64,000 bases of DNA from Trichopria drosophilae (GCA_030407085.1 CM059584.1:141102001-141166000); one strand, 5' to 3'; counted from the stretch's first letter, positions 1-11,330 are shown. Notes: generated from the sequence alone by a model not told the origin. Numbers and translations: made by a program.

Positions 1-640
1 CGAGGAAAACGGGCGAGGCAGGTCAGGGGCGTCATCGCGTACCGTGCAATTCTTTCGCGTATTGGCTTGCAGAAACGAATGCACGTTTTCACTCGATAAA
101 ATTGGATAAAATTGGATGTTGCTCCCCGCCAAAGGGGAAACTAACCTCGCGCGCCATTCTAATTGGACGGAAACGATAGTCGGAGAATGCAGTCGGCGAC
201 AAGCAACTAAGAGGGAAGGGTCGGGAATAAAAAAAGTCAACCAGGAAAAGTCGACGAAGTCCATCCCGGAGTGAAAAACGAGGAAAGTCTGCCGTCAATC
301 GATGGTAGCACCGTGAGAGAAATTTGACCTTGAAACGCGTGCACCACGGATGTAAGTCTCGATGTCGATCGATCGATCGATGGATCCTCGTCGGCAGCCT
401 TTTTAGCACCAGGAGTGGGGCCCCGGGATGCATAAAAATTGGTCGGTCCGCTAATTATGCCCAAGGTCACCGCGATTTTACGAGCCGGCATGGCGCCCAA
501 CGTTGGGTCACGGCAAAGAAAAGGAACGTGAAGAGGACGAAGGACCGACGAGAAAGTTGTCGAGGTGCATTCGGAATGCAGGAATGCGGGACGATCTGAA
601 AGGAAAAAGGTGAGAATGAAAATCCCCACGGGCTGTCCAA
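1..640. other. CpG-bearing left-edge region, no supported gene
   Basis: This stretch is clearly less AT-rich than most of the window and keeps many CpG dinucleotides. It contains a short TCGA tetranucleotide run at 365-381 and a consensus-like splice donor GTAAGT at 352-357 on the plus strand. Overlapping open frames exist on both strands, which is what CpG-rich, stop-poor sequence gives by chance, and none has a recognisable domain. It may be a regulatory patch or the edge of an exon running in from the left. I cannot distinguish these. Confidence 0.4.
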
Positions 641-2430
641 CCGATTTTTATGAAAAAGGTCGCTGGACCAAGGAGTCGAATCTTTTTTTTTTAATTTTCA
701 CGCCTAACCCAATCAATGTCAGTCTTGTATTTTGTAGTTATTCTATTGCCGTCGAAAACTTGTGGATTTCGTTTTGTGATGTAAGAGACGGTAGATCTTT
801 TATGACTATATAGATCCCTGATCAGGGGACTTTTCTAGTGTGGATTTTACGAATATCGACATATAATTGCAGAAGATTGTGGGTACAATTGATTAATATG
901 ACCCAACATACACTTTTTTGATTTTTCTAATAGAATATTAGTAAAACAAGAAAATGGTAAACAACCGACGGAAAATAGAACAGGTAGGACAATCGTCAAC
1001 GAGTAAGTTAGTCGGTAGTCCATTCTCATGCGGTTAGTCGGACTATTTGTAAATTACCAGAAGGTGTCGATTCCCATGAATTGCGGTCTCATTATCGTTA
1101 CGTCTTTCAGCATCGGATCGTAAAAAAAGTGAGGAGTGCTCTCACACGTCCAGGAAACGGATGATGACGAATCGAATACCGTTATTCAGTGCAGTGGCAC
1201 CGTTTTATTGCGAGAAACTGGGGAATCGACTGTTTACCATCAGCAGCTGCACGGAGTTTGTCGGCAAACCATCATGGTGATACTTCAAACTATCCTTACA
1301 AGTATTGTTATTATCTTAATCGTCATCGACATTGCTTCTGCAAAGCTCCAACGTTGCCAGTTAGAATCAATGACGAAATCGATGGTTCCCATCGAACATG
1401 ACTTACTAAATTATGTTTGTGATTGTAACACTCCAAATATCAGTGTTTCAAAACAATACATAAAATTGCATCTTTCTATGGTTCTTAGATTCTAAAGTTT
1501 GATGAATTTCAGGCAAAAATGAATGATTGATTACATGGGACATCAACTATGACAGCTTATATCATCAATCTTAATGGTATCTTAATATTTAGAATGTACG
1601 AAAATTATTAACAATTTCTCTAGATAGTTCTGAATAGTTCTCTCATTAGTAACTGAATGAACATTTTTTTATTACAGTTTTCAACCATTGTTTTAAATTT
1701 GTATAAATCCAATAACCAAAAAGATTTTTTTAAGTATTTCAGTTTCTTATTTAATATCCAAAAACTAGAAATGTTTATCTCATTTTTGAGCCTCAATGCC
1801 AATATTGGACATTAATGGGTTAATACTATTAAAATTTCTTCTAATACAGTTCTCTAAATTTCTAGTAGTAGAGTCTTTTGTAGTTTTTCAGTCTTTTTTA
1901 GAGTGAAAAGCGAGTCATTTTAGTGGAAGAGTGAACGGATACTTTTAAAAAGAGAATATTCATATTTTTTTCAGATGTAAATTAAAATTTTTTATTAAGT
2001 TTAGAGAATTCACGTTTTCGCTATAGTGACTAAATGTTCACTCTATCGAGAGCAAATTCTCATTCCAATCATTAATTTACTTCCTACTCATGTTGACAAC
2101 TGTGGTCATTGACTTGTTTTGTATGGGTTTTAAATCATTTAGATCACTATTCGCATGAAATGCGTTCGGAAGTTCCGTTCATCATTGTTTACGCCTCAAG
2201 CCCTAGATGACCCCAAGTTAAGACGTTACGTAAGTTGGCATGAAGCAAAACAAGGAAGTCGGAACGGTAGTCAGTATCAGTCTGTCGAAGATAAAGGTCA
2301 TTCACGGAAAAGACCAATGACTGACGATTAATCTTGATTGAATTCCAGTAATATAAATACGCAGACATTTTTCTCAGTTCTTTTAATTCAGAACTAATCT
2401 TCAAAGGGTAAAATATGTTTAGACCTTCAT
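641..2430. other. AT-rich non-coding stretch
   Basis: I see nothing supportable here: no long open frame with a domain, no clear terminal inverted repeats and no RNA gene. A slightly more GC-rich segment at about 1090-1440 has short overlapping frames that look like chance. Confidence 0.5.
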
Positions 2431-3180
2431 TCTACTCATCATCTTGAACATCATTGTGCTTATTCACGAGTGTCATCTATATTCTCGTATAGGCCAATTA
2501 CATGGACTGATTGTTAGATGTGCTGGATGTGTTACCTATGTTGACAGCATCTTCAACATCATCATTCTGATCTAAATGATCTTGGAATTATGAATGCCAT
2601 CTTTATTATCTTAGGTCATCAACATGGACTCATCACAGATGATCAAATCATCATGTGTAAATAATTTTTATCAAGATGTACAGGGAATATCGTCTCTGTC
2701 AACAACATCTTCAACATCAGCATCGTTTATGGAATTCATCATCACTTTTCTTTGTTAATACCATCTTTATCATTATCTCTCAATAATACGACAATTATGA
2801 ATGGTGACTAGGTAATAGGTTTATCAGCTTTCTCAACATCTTCAACATCATTATTGTCACTCGTTTGTCAACATCATGATCTTTATTCAAGAATGCCACG
2901 TTTATTATGGTAGATCAGAAAATTGGATTGATGATAAAGCTTGTACACGTGCAAATAATTTTTATCAAGATGTACTGGGTGTATCATCTTTGTCAGCATC
3001 GTCAACGTGATCATTCTCACCCGTTTATCGCCATCATCATTCAGTTTATAGATTGGCATCTTTATCATCGTAGGTCAGCATTGCTGCAATCACCATTTCA
3101 ACACCAGCATACCTTCGAGGCTCGATACTTACTGGTCAACAATCACGTCACAAAAGATATCATCATTATCATTAACGCTG
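2430..3180. repeat. Decayed tandem array, ~150-bp unit, rich in CATC/CAACATC
   Basis: Related segments recur. CATCTTCAACATCATC-like cores lie at about 2541, 2698, 2832 and 2991 (spacings about 157, 134 and 159). An AAATAATTTTTATCAAGATG block occurs at about 2659 and 2953 (spacing 294). A GAATGCCATCTTTATTAT-like block occurs near 2592, 2892 and, diverged, 3053. The simplest reading is an old tandem array of ~150-bp units, now heavily diverged, with an internal trinucleotide (ATC/AAC) bias. The plus- and minus-strand open frames inside it are shadows of this composition. Confidence 0.6.
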
Positions 3181-3234
3181 GCTGGAGATACATTTTTCTA
3201 AATCTTCCGGCACTGGGTTATTAACTGAATTATG

Positions 3235-3520
3235 TCAGAGATATACCAACGACGGACGGCTACTGGCCGCGGTTACGAGCACGCGCGTAGATTACGATCG
3301 TGGCGTATACACGCGAAACGGAAATAGAAGAAACCTGCAAAGTGCACAGCAGCAGCCCGTGAGCGGGTTCAAAAACCTCGAGGATTACGCTCCAAGGAAA
3401 ACTGGTAGTAGTCGTCGGTACTATGGTAGTAAGTACGTGTAACTAAGGTAGTAGTAAGTGTGCATCGACTACACACGTACATATAGAAAGATTTGATGCA
3501 GATTCACCGTCTGCATCGAT
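3235..3520. other. CpG-bearing patch
   Basis: A short segment with many CpGs (around CGCGCGTAG and CGTATACACGCG) inside AT-rich flanks, followed by repeated GTAGTA triplets at 3405-3460. No coding signal is convincing. It could be a regulatory element kept under constraint, which is inference from composition only. Confidence 0.3.
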
Positions 3521-3779
3521 CATTCTCAGCCTCGGAAGATTCTTGAAAGTGGCAGTGGCACATGACTCAGGAAGGTTCTTTTGGATTGAAATAATTTGTA
3601 TAAATTCTGCACAACATCAAAAGTTTATCTTGCTAAGGCTAATAAGGTGACGCGTTATATTAAGAAATTATTTGGCTAATTCGTGTCGACGAACAATTTT
3701 TTCCAAATTTCAAAAAAGTTTAATAACTTATCAGGACGAACAATATGATGGATTTAGAGCAAAAATATACAAAATTGAA

Positions 3780-5160
3780 CGGATTTGACACATACGTTTT
3801 TATGTATCGCTAGAGCTGCTACAAATACTAACGTATAAATAGCAGCAATACTTGCGATACTTATTCTACATTGGTTTCAAATTATTTTTTTAAGGTAAGC
3901 GATGTTTTTTGAGTAAGACTTTGCGATACTTGTTTCCAGACAAACTTAGCGGTACCTGCGAAATTCTTGAAGTATGGATTCAGTACCAGTTGTCACACTT
4001 CTTTAGTACGTTCTCCATTAGATTTCGTCGATACTTTTTTGTCAAAGATACCGCGATACTTGCGATACATGTGATATTAGCATAATACAAGATCGACGAT
4101 AAATGCAAAAATAAATCAGACATACTCGATGTAATACTTTACCTTACAATACCCGTGTTATACGTGACATATTGAATATGATACTCGGCGATACCAACAA
4201 TATTTGTGATATTTTATGCGATACCAAGAACATGTACGTTATACGAATTCCACGGTTATTGCGATACTTTTTTGACAGTTTCTTCCAACTACTGTAATCA
4301 AAGCAGTGTATTTGGAATATCGTAGGCCGAAGTACCGGGGGTACCGTTGATAATCATAACGCACGAATTCGACGATAAAAACGATACTTATCTGCTAGAT
4401 TATCCATGACACTTTGGCATTAAAAGCATTATGTATATTTTCTTTAGGAAGATACTCTGCAATACAAGCAGCATTTATGAAATTCGACGATTGTAGCGAT
4501 ACTTATATCTTACAAGTCGAGGAATCTGTATCGGCGATATCAGTACAATCAGAACCTAACTATAAAAACGGTGCTTATCCAATAAACTCACCATGATATT
4601 TTCGACATGCCACAGTTATTTATGTTGTATAACTCCCGGTACTTCGCGATAGAACCTAAATTTTCATATTATTGGGTCGGTACAAGCAACGATACCTGCC
4701 CAATTGTTTCTCCATGCTGAGTGCATATTATATCAATGATTATGTTATTTTAAGAGAAGAATTTGTCGGTAATAACAATATTTCTAAAGTGTATATAGAC
4801 AGATACTTTGCGATACTTGCTATATTTATGTAGTATACCGTTGCTCGAATGTGAGAGAGACGTTTGATAATGTCATATTACTTTATCGATACATAGATTC
4901 ATCAATTACATTAATGATTCTGCGATATCTGTGCGGTACCTTGTTAAATAATTCCAAAAAATGCTGACGTTTGATTTCTTTAGACATAATCATGCAAAAT
5001 CTGCTGCCAGTTTCTTAAAACATTAGCGGTACTCGTGCTATCGAAGTTAAGAAAACTCATGAAACATTTTTCATTTTTTAGTTCCGTTCAGGATAAGTTT
5101 CATCAGTGTTTCTCCAGAATTAAGAGCTTCTGCGATACATTATCTTATTATAAAATTGTA
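3780..5160. repeat. Dispersed CGATA/GCGATACTT motif field
   Basis: The pentamer CGATA occurs about 19 times on the plus strand in under 1.4 kb, where roughly one would be expected. It is usually embedded in GCGATACTT or GCGATACC. Examples are near 3854, 3922, 4029, 4052, 4062, 4188, 4220, 4261, 4380, 4497, 4646, 4812, 4887, 4924 and 5133. Spacing is irregular, so this is either a strongly decayed satellite or a motif cluster. The same motif in the opposite orientation dominates 23.8-25.9 kb. CGATA is the core bound by BEAF-32 and DREF in Drosophila; whether any protein uses it here is unknown. Confidence 0.6.
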
Positions 5161-5289
5161 GAAATCTCAGTATAGTTCATGAAACTAATGGAGGATTAAT
5201 TTCACCGCAGTAAATAATAAATTTCTATCAGCAAAACGTAGGTAGCTTTCCAATTTCTTCAGCGACTCTTCGGTAATTTGTCAATATAT

Positions 5290-5780
5290 GTCTCAAATAC
5301 CATTTAAATACTTTTTTATGCGGTTAACTGCGTTCAAATGTGTGTCAGCAACGCGAACGGTTAAGGTCAGTTGGATCAGCGGGTCTTTGGAAAACAAAAA
5401 GAGGCGAACTATGCGCACCACGGAAAAGGAATTTCAGCAAATATTTACAAAGTCCCGACATAACTCGGCAGCAATTTCGTACACGGATGATTCTCCGTGA
5501 CCGCGATCCACCGCGGATCCTGAGGATGGAGTCGCGGATTTTCGCGCGACTCTCTCGGGTGCCATATTATCGTAACGGTACATCGCAAGCCATAGACTTT
5601 TCTCAAGATTGCGATTTACGAAAAGGGCAGATCTACACTCGGGAAAAAACTGGACACACTGGGATGACATTCCAAGGTAGGTCGAATGACTGGTACATCG
5701 TGCACCGATGCATTTTTCCCACTGACGTTTTTACGCCCCACTGCATATGTGACGCCGAACTACTGAAGCTTTCAAATGCA
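5290..5780. other. CpG-bearing patch without supported gene
   Basis: A more GC-rich, CpG-retaining block with GATCCACCGCGGATCC-type palindromic sequence near 5505-5520. A 153-codon plus-strand frame runs through it but has no proper start at its beginning, no recognisable domain, and overlaps other open frames. It is best treated as composition-driven. A donor-like AAG|GTAGGT occurs at about 5675. Confidence 0.35.
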
Positions 5781-6151
5781 TACCCACTTCATTGTATTTA
5801 AAGTGCATTAGTGTTCGCAAACATCAATATTTGGGATTTTGCATACGGAGACAATGAAAAGCAGATGAAAAATGATATAAAAGCAAGAAATCATGTAATT
5901 TAGTTGAAAATTTGGTGACGCTATTCCTGACAGTAATTTCAGGTCATTCGTTGAGATTTTCACATTGATCACCCAAGGATCTAATTAAATCAAGAACAAC
6001 ATGATATATTGAGATAGAAAATGATGTCATTGATAAAATAGTGGCAGCCAAATGAAGTACCGAGCTACTATATTAATAGTAAAAATAATGACAACGTGTT
6101 AACTGATGTACCGCTGGCATTAATTTTCTCTACAATAACAATTGAATTTAA

Positions 6152-6284
6152 TACATAGAGAGAAAAATATTGTATCTCATAAATACTGATGTCACCGGAT
6201 AACATACCGATGGCACTGAATACCATCAGATGTTATCCGCTACCATCAATATGTTATCCGATCATATCTATTTCTCTTCGTGTA
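6152..6284. mobile_element. ~130-bp MITE, TA-flanked, GAGAGAAA termini
   Basis: The left end reads TACATAGAGAGAAAAATA and the right end, reverse-complemented, TACACGAAGAGAAATAGA. This gives imperfect terminal inverted repeats next to TA dinucleotides. The interior has GGATAACAT / ATGTTATCC inverted motifs. Size and termini resemble the element at 47034-47162. There is no coding capacity, so it is a non-autonomous element. Confidence 0.55.
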
Positions 6285-6844
6285 CATTATTTTAACTCAT
6301 AAGAATTGAACCTTTGACATTTCAACTAATTAAAATCCAACAAATATCGTACATTATCGGTAAACAATGTATGTAGCTGAGGTTCGGATGAGGTATGTTA
6401 GGATCAAGATAGTCTATTTGCTGTATTATTGTTTTCGGAGTTGAATTTGTGATTTGTTTATCTTATTTTTTCTTGAAATTGTTGTATGTCGAATTATTGT
6501 TTGTTGAGTTTATTGGGGTTTAAATTTTGATGTGTTCAGTTTGTTTTGTCCAATAGTCGAAGTATTGGAAACACATAAATGGAACAACATGTTGCCTGAA
6601 GAATCGTCAGTAAAATAAAAATCATTGGCTACAAAACTAATGTGACCGAACTAATGTGTCTTATAATGACAGTATTATTATAACATAATGTGAATGAAAA
6701 CAACAATATCCAACTTAACATAAACTGTAATAATGACAATATTATCAATGGCACCGACATATTATCAACAAATTAACAAAAATATGTTGATTTATGTACT
6801 TATAAGTAAACGTCAATATCAACATAACGATAAATGAAACATGA
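6285..6844. other. AT-rich stretch with ATAATGACA-type short repeats
   Basis: No gene. Several related phrases (AATAATGACAATATTATC and similar) recur and may be the body of an old short retroposon ending in the tRNA-like block that follows. This is not demonstrable from one copy. Confidence 0.3.
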
Positions 6845-6905
6845 AAACAGTTGGACCCAATCGTCCTGGGTTCGATTCCCGACAGATCAAGTTTGGTCCT
6901 CCATT
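6845..6905 (+). repeat. tRNA-like fragment (B box) of a probable SINE
   Basis: GGTTCGATTCC at 6869-6879 matches the internal RNA polymerase III B-box / T-arm consensus and is followed by a purine-rich spacer and a T-run. No matching acceptor stem or clear A box can be found upstream, so this is not an intact tRNA. It is best read as a tRNA-derived SINE remnant or a decayed tRNA. Confidence 0.5.
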
Positions 6906-7140
6906 TTTTTTCAAAAATAAAAACATTGGTAATAAATCGTACAAAATTACTACTATATGTAAATATAATTTCATATCTGTTTAATTTCTTTTCTGCATTT
7001 CTAAAATGAAATTACACATCGTTTATGAAACTTTACAGACAGTGTAAAAAGGTTTTGTTATGCCAAATTTTGAATGTTAGTAATAAATATTTTTCGTAAC
7101 CCTTGCAGTTTTCTAATTTAAATGTATTTTTCTGTTTTAG

Positions 7141-7195
7141 GTAAGCATGACAGATTACATTTCACAATCCGGTTCGTCTCATGACATAGCAAGAT
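7141..7195 (+). other. Candidate 55-nt exon / recursive-splice exon
   Basis: A good 3' splice site (branch-like TTCTAATTT at about 7111-7119, then a T-rich tract, TTTTAG ending at 7140) is followed directly by GTAAGC, itself a usable 5' splice site. A second consensus donor, GTAAGT, starts at 7196. The 55 bases between are open in one frame only (begins VSMTDYISQ). This arrangement fits either a small cassette exon or a recursive-splicing site with the downstream donor that defines an RS exon. It could also be chance: unassisted splice motifs are common. There is no transcript evidence here. Confidence 0.35.
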
Positions 7196-7767
7196 GTAAG
7201 TCATTTAAAAAATTTGAATATCATTCCGGATTTCTTATTTCACAACTTTTTTTCAATATTTATTGATGTTCCAAAAAAAATAAAAGTATTTGTTTTGCTT
7301 TTTTATTGATAAAATTTTGTTTTACAGTATGTAAAATCCTTATTTTATAATATTTCCAAAATTTAGGTTATTAAAACTTGTTTTTACACGTTCTTGTGTT
7401 TAAATTTCAAGATCTTTCCTCAGCTTTTAAGAATAAAAAACATTCTTCATATTATTATATTATTTGTTATATATGTATTGTGCAATTTCCTACTCTATAT
7501 GGTTTCAATTATTAACGACTAGCCTGCTATTGATATTTATGTTAACACTGGTTTGAAACAAAAAATTTACAAATATTCAAATGATGATTCCTATCATTTG
7601 TTGACAAATATAAAAATATGTAAATTGAAATTGATTTCTGCACGAAAAACTTGTTTTGGATTATGTAAAAGTTGCACCATCATATTTTATCAAATCTATC
7701 GAAATTTTAATAATCGCAAAATGAATCAAATTTGTATTTTTTATTGATTTATTTGTATTAAAAACAG

Positions 7768-7861
7768 CCCAACGGGCACGAAGAACCCAAATGTTTCTAA
7801 AACGTTTCTGGAACGTTCTAAAAACATTTTGGAAACATTCGGGACTTTCGTGTCCGTTGGG
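7768..7861. mobile_element. 94-bp near-perfect hairpin element with heat-shock-type core
   Basis: The sequence runs from CCCAACGGGCACGAAG to CTTTCGTGTCCGTTGGG, and the left 47 bases are almost the exact reverse complement of the right 47. The central part contains TTC-TG-GAA-CG-TTC (7806-7818), a perfect three-unit alternating TTCnnGAA array as bound by heat shock factor. Imperfect units flank it. The short flanking duplication is unclear (AG at most). Likely a tiny MITE. A structured-RNA role is possible but unsupported. Confidence 0.6.
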
Positions 7862-8741
7862 AGTCCAATAATTCGACGTCCACATCTTTTATTTCCTCTT
7901 TAATTATTTAATAATTAAAATATTTAGTATTTTTTGTAATAATAACGATTTTTTGTATTACGTAAATCTACACTGGAAAATAAATGTATTACATTATTTA
8001 TCTTGAGTTGAAAATAAACATACCAGACTATTTTTAAATGTTTCATTTATTATGAAAGTATTTACTTAATTTAAAACAATATTTTGGTATTTCAAATAAA
8101 TATTGACGTCTGATTATAATAAAAAATTATTTTTTACACAAATATTATCCAAACTTGTCGTTTTCAAAAAATGTCGACACTTAAAGTTCATAAAAATATA
8201 TTAAGTAACCAAAATCAGAATTCTTCTCACTAGCGGTTTCTATAAGGGAATAACTCGTTTTATGCTTAGAGCCTACTGTGAATAAAAAGAATGAATAAAT
8301 GAATCGAGCATTTTGAAATGGCATTCTACGCAAGTGCGAAAAATCTCACATCGCGTAAGAAAACTGATTGTATATAGTCGGTTTCCTTTTTTTTTTGCCT
8401 ATACGAGTAAGACAAGATTATTATATAACGTGGGTTATGCACGAGGTTCCTTGTTTATAATTCCCGCGGTTTCGAATGTATGAGAAAAATTAATTCTGCA
8501 AATCCCGCAAATGCAAAATCCGCATCATTAAAGAATTACGCGATCCTATATGTTGTTTCGAATACACATTATACCAACAACTTGTTTACGGGAATTCCAC
8601 TTTTTGAATTTGATTAATATTTATTGAATGTTGCAAAGAATGTTTATATTATAATTATGTTATAATCCGGTTAATCATATAATCATTGTGTTTAGCAATA
8701 TGACGTTCGATTTTAAGTGTGCATTAAATCTAAAAATATGC
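7862..8741. other. AT-rich non-coding stretch
   Basis: No open frame or repeat that I can support. There is an extended T-run near 8388-8397. Confidence 0.5.
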
Positions 8742-8950
8742 TGCACCGAGAAAACTAGATATTAAAAGCATAATGAATATCCTGATATTAGTCTTTAAAA
8801 TAATATTTATGGTCAATATCTGATGTTATTAGCTTGTTCTAAATATCAAGATAGGTTAGGTATAATATCTGAGATAGTACCAGCTGGTTATGCCTGCACT
8901 TATTTTGACTATATAGATAGTAATGGTTAGCATCTATTTTTCGTAGTGCA
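8742..8950. mobile_element. ~209-bp MITE with possible TGCA duplication
   Basis: The left end is TGCA then CCGAGAAAACTAGAT. The right end, reverse-complemented, is TGCA then CTACGAAAAATAGAT. TGCA may be a 4-bp target duplication, with roughly 15-bp imperfect terminal inverted repeats inside. The interior is AT-rich with TATC/GATA inverted motifs and is non-coding. Confidence 0.45.
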
Positions 8951-9111
8951 TCCATATTTTTTACTAATGTTATTGTTTCTTATGGTTATTTAGGTTTAGT
9001 TCTTTACTATGCATACAATAAAAATACGTTATTAATGCCTTACTTCCAAAGAAAATAAAATATGCCAGTAACATTTAAATTTTTTCCAACATTTCTTTTT
9101 TTACGCCACAC

Positions 9112-9481
9112 AAAAAAAAATAAGTCTTAAAATTGTTACATCATAAATTCTTCATCAGGTAAGGCTTAATTTAAGCCCAAAATTGCGTCAATTTTCTTAA
9201 ATTCAGTCAGTGTTTTGGCCTAAAGTCTTACTTTCAGTGACTAAAACTGACTTTTAGACGATATTTTGGCTTAAAATAAGATTTATCGAGCGTATGGCAT
9301 CTAAGTTAGACGCATCTTATTTCAAACCAAAATAGCGGCTGAAAGTCAGTTTTGTTGTCTGGAAGTAAGACTTTAAGCTTAAATATTGACTGAATTTATG
9401 AAAATTAATGCTATTTTGGGCTGAAATTAACCCTCACCTGATGAATTTAAGATGTAACAATTTTAAAACTTATTTTTTTTT
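9112..9481. mobile_element. ~370-bp palindromic MITE
   Basis: The two halves are inverted copies at roughly 80% identity over the whole length, centred near 9297. Matching landmarks are TAAAATTGTTACATC (left) and GATGTAACAATTTTAAAA (right), CATCAGGTAAGG and CCCTCACCTGATG, and GTCTTACTTTCAGTGAC and GGAAGTAAGACTTT. The ends are poly-A/poly-T runs and no target duplication is obvious. It has no coding capacity and would fold into a long hairpin if transcribed. Confidence 0.75.
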
Positions 9482-9699
9482 ACTTCAGAAATCACATATT
9501 AAAAAGGAAGCTGATTGGAAACAAACCAAATTTATAGATGAAAAGGACCGCCGCAAGATGTCGTTAGCTGGAAATGAGTGAAAAAGTCAAGTGAAATTGA
9601 TATTTACTCATCCAGAGTCTGATAAACAAATAAATAAATAACGATAAAGAGCCTAAGATTTCCATTACCGTGGAATGAGAAGGAAAATTAATCAAGCAT

Positions 9700-10030
9700 T
9701 TTTCCGCCTCGTGCATAAATCTTGAGAGTCATCAATAAGAATGTGGCGCGCTCGGCGTCTCATACGTTACCGTGGCCGCGCGCGGGCACAGGTCTATAAC
9801 GTACCCCATTATTTACCTCTGTTTGGCCGCTCATGGGCTGGGCACTAGTCACACTAGCTAATTCAGGGTAATCGTCATTCATTATCTTCCCAGGTATATA
9901 GTTAGGTACCCGACGAGTGCAACAACGACGAGGACGAGTCTCGCCATATTTATTACGTAACGACAGCTCATCATTCCACGACTCGAATCCTCCGGATAAA
10001 AAACTTAGGCTACTCTCGTATTATAAATAA
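9700..10030. promoter_or_regulatory. CpG-rich patch, possible regulatory element
   Basis: This block holds dense CpGs (GGCGCGCTCGGCG, GGCCGCGCGCGGGC) in AT-rich surroundings, plus a perfect TTACGTAA palindrome at 9953-9960, the site type bound by PAR-bZIP factors. It lies directly upstream of a small methionine-initiated frame at 10034. An enhancer or promoter is plausible but inferred only from composition and position. One such 8-mer is expected by chance in a window of this size. Confidence 0.3.
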
Positions 10031-10033
10031 AAC

Positions 10034-10130
10034 ATGGCACGATGCTATGGCGGCAAATTTAAAAATTCTGAGAAGGAAATGGGACTGCAGCAGAAGAGTT
10101 TTTATTTCGTCAATGCACATTCTGCGTTAT
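10034..10130 (+). CDS. Possible first coding exon of an unrecognised protein
   Basis: An ATG in good context (AAAACATGG) opens a frame beginning MARCYGGKFKNSEKEMGLQ. It runs 32 codons plus one base to TTAT|GTAAGT, a consensus splice donor at 10131. If not spliced it would stop after six more codons, so the reading as a first exon depends on the donor. It follows a CpG-rich patch that could hold a promoter. I recognise no motif, no signal peptide is evident, and no partner exon can be assigned. Chance occurrence is quite possible. Confidence 0.22.
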
Positions 10131-10136
10131 GTAAGT

Positions 10137-11330
10137 CTACGGATTGATCGATCTTTTCATTTTCACACGTGACCGGCTATCGGATCGAAATCCCGATCCG
10201 ATGTCGCCCGATTATCCAGTCGTGGACCCTTCGCCATCGTCGCAGTTTCCCACGAGGCGGATTGCCCGTGGCGATCCTACGCACCGATGTGACGTTTAGA
10301 AAAGACAAATTTTCTTCCTGATATGAGAGACGCATTTTTAGTTCCAAGTTTGACCGTTATCCGACGTGAAAATAATTCACTCGCGAAACCGAAAGTTGTA
10401 CTTCCTTGTATGCAATACACGAGGGTATTCCAGTCAAATGTAAGGGAATTTTACCATATTGTAATAAAATATGATATATCCATGTTAAAATTGTCTCATG
10501 CATATTAAATTTTGTCCACAAAAGTGTTTGTACGAATAGAACAATCGAATTCGTAAGATAGTAGGAGCAGAATGATTGGACATAGAAGTTACTTCGAGCA
10601 GTCCTAGATGTCACACGTATATGTGAAGCGTTTAATTCCGATCTCACTACAGGATCAGCGCTTGAGAGAATCCGTGACTTCGCTTTCGTGTTTGTGCGCC
10701 ATCTAGCGCTTTAATAACTAATTTATATTCAGTGAATATTTTTTGATGACATGCTGCATTCTATTATACAAAACTATTATATGCTATAAAACAATATTAC
10801 TAAAATATTAATATGCAAAGGAATATAATTTTGAAAATGAATTGAAATGTGTTGAGAACTGAAAATTGTAATGGAATGTAATAGACTTCAGACTTTTGCT
10901 ACCTGTTTACGTGCCTTTCGATCTAGCAAACTCGATGGAAGTTGCAATGGTTGCGCAAGGAATATATTTATACTCATTGCTACTTGGTGTAATTTATAAA
11001 AAAAGTGTGCGAGATTTGTGCATTAAAAATGGAAAAGTGAAATGCATAAACAAACGGTGACTTGAGACGCTCTCCGATGTCCTTGCAAGTACGTGTGTCG
11101 TCACGAACATATAGTATTACGAACTGTTCTCACTGTTACCGTGAGAAAAGTTTGATTTTCTCCCAAGTTTTTGAATACCAGAAAAATTAAAAAAATATGT
11201 TCGAAAATTAAACAAGATTCAATCTTGTAACCAATTCTCTAATTATGTTTTATATTGAGATGTCCATGAGAGAATGGTTGAGAAACCTCGTAGGTAACTA
11301 TGCTAATTAGGTGAACATTACAGAAATTTG
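10137..11330. other. Non-coding stretch, CpG-bearing at its left end
   Basis: The CpG-bearing composition continues to about 10330, then the sequence becomes AT-rich. Short antisense and sense frames around 10.32-10.65 kb overlap each other and look like chance. No repeat or RNA gene is recognised. Confidence 0.45.

Noticed and set aside
237..629. 130-codon minus-strand frame at the left edge
   Set aside because: Overlaps open frames on both strands in CpG-rich sequence; product looks random.
3878..3900. Acceptor-donor fusion TTTTTTTAAG|GTAAGC
   Set aside because: AAG is a poor acceptor and it lies inside the repetitive CGATA field; kept only as a weak possibility.
5340..5801. 153-codon plus-strand frame
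   Set aside because: No ATG at the frame start, overlapping open frames, and CpG-rich composition that lowers stop frequency; no recognisable domain.
6845..6905. Intact tRNA gene
   Set aside because: Only the T-arm/B box is present; no acceptor stem or proper anticodon arm can be paired.
9112..9175. Acceptor-donor fusion TTCATCAG|GTAAGG resembling a recursive splice site
   Set aside because: Weak pyrimidine tract and located inside a palindromic MITE, where the inverted copy shows the same phrase diverged.
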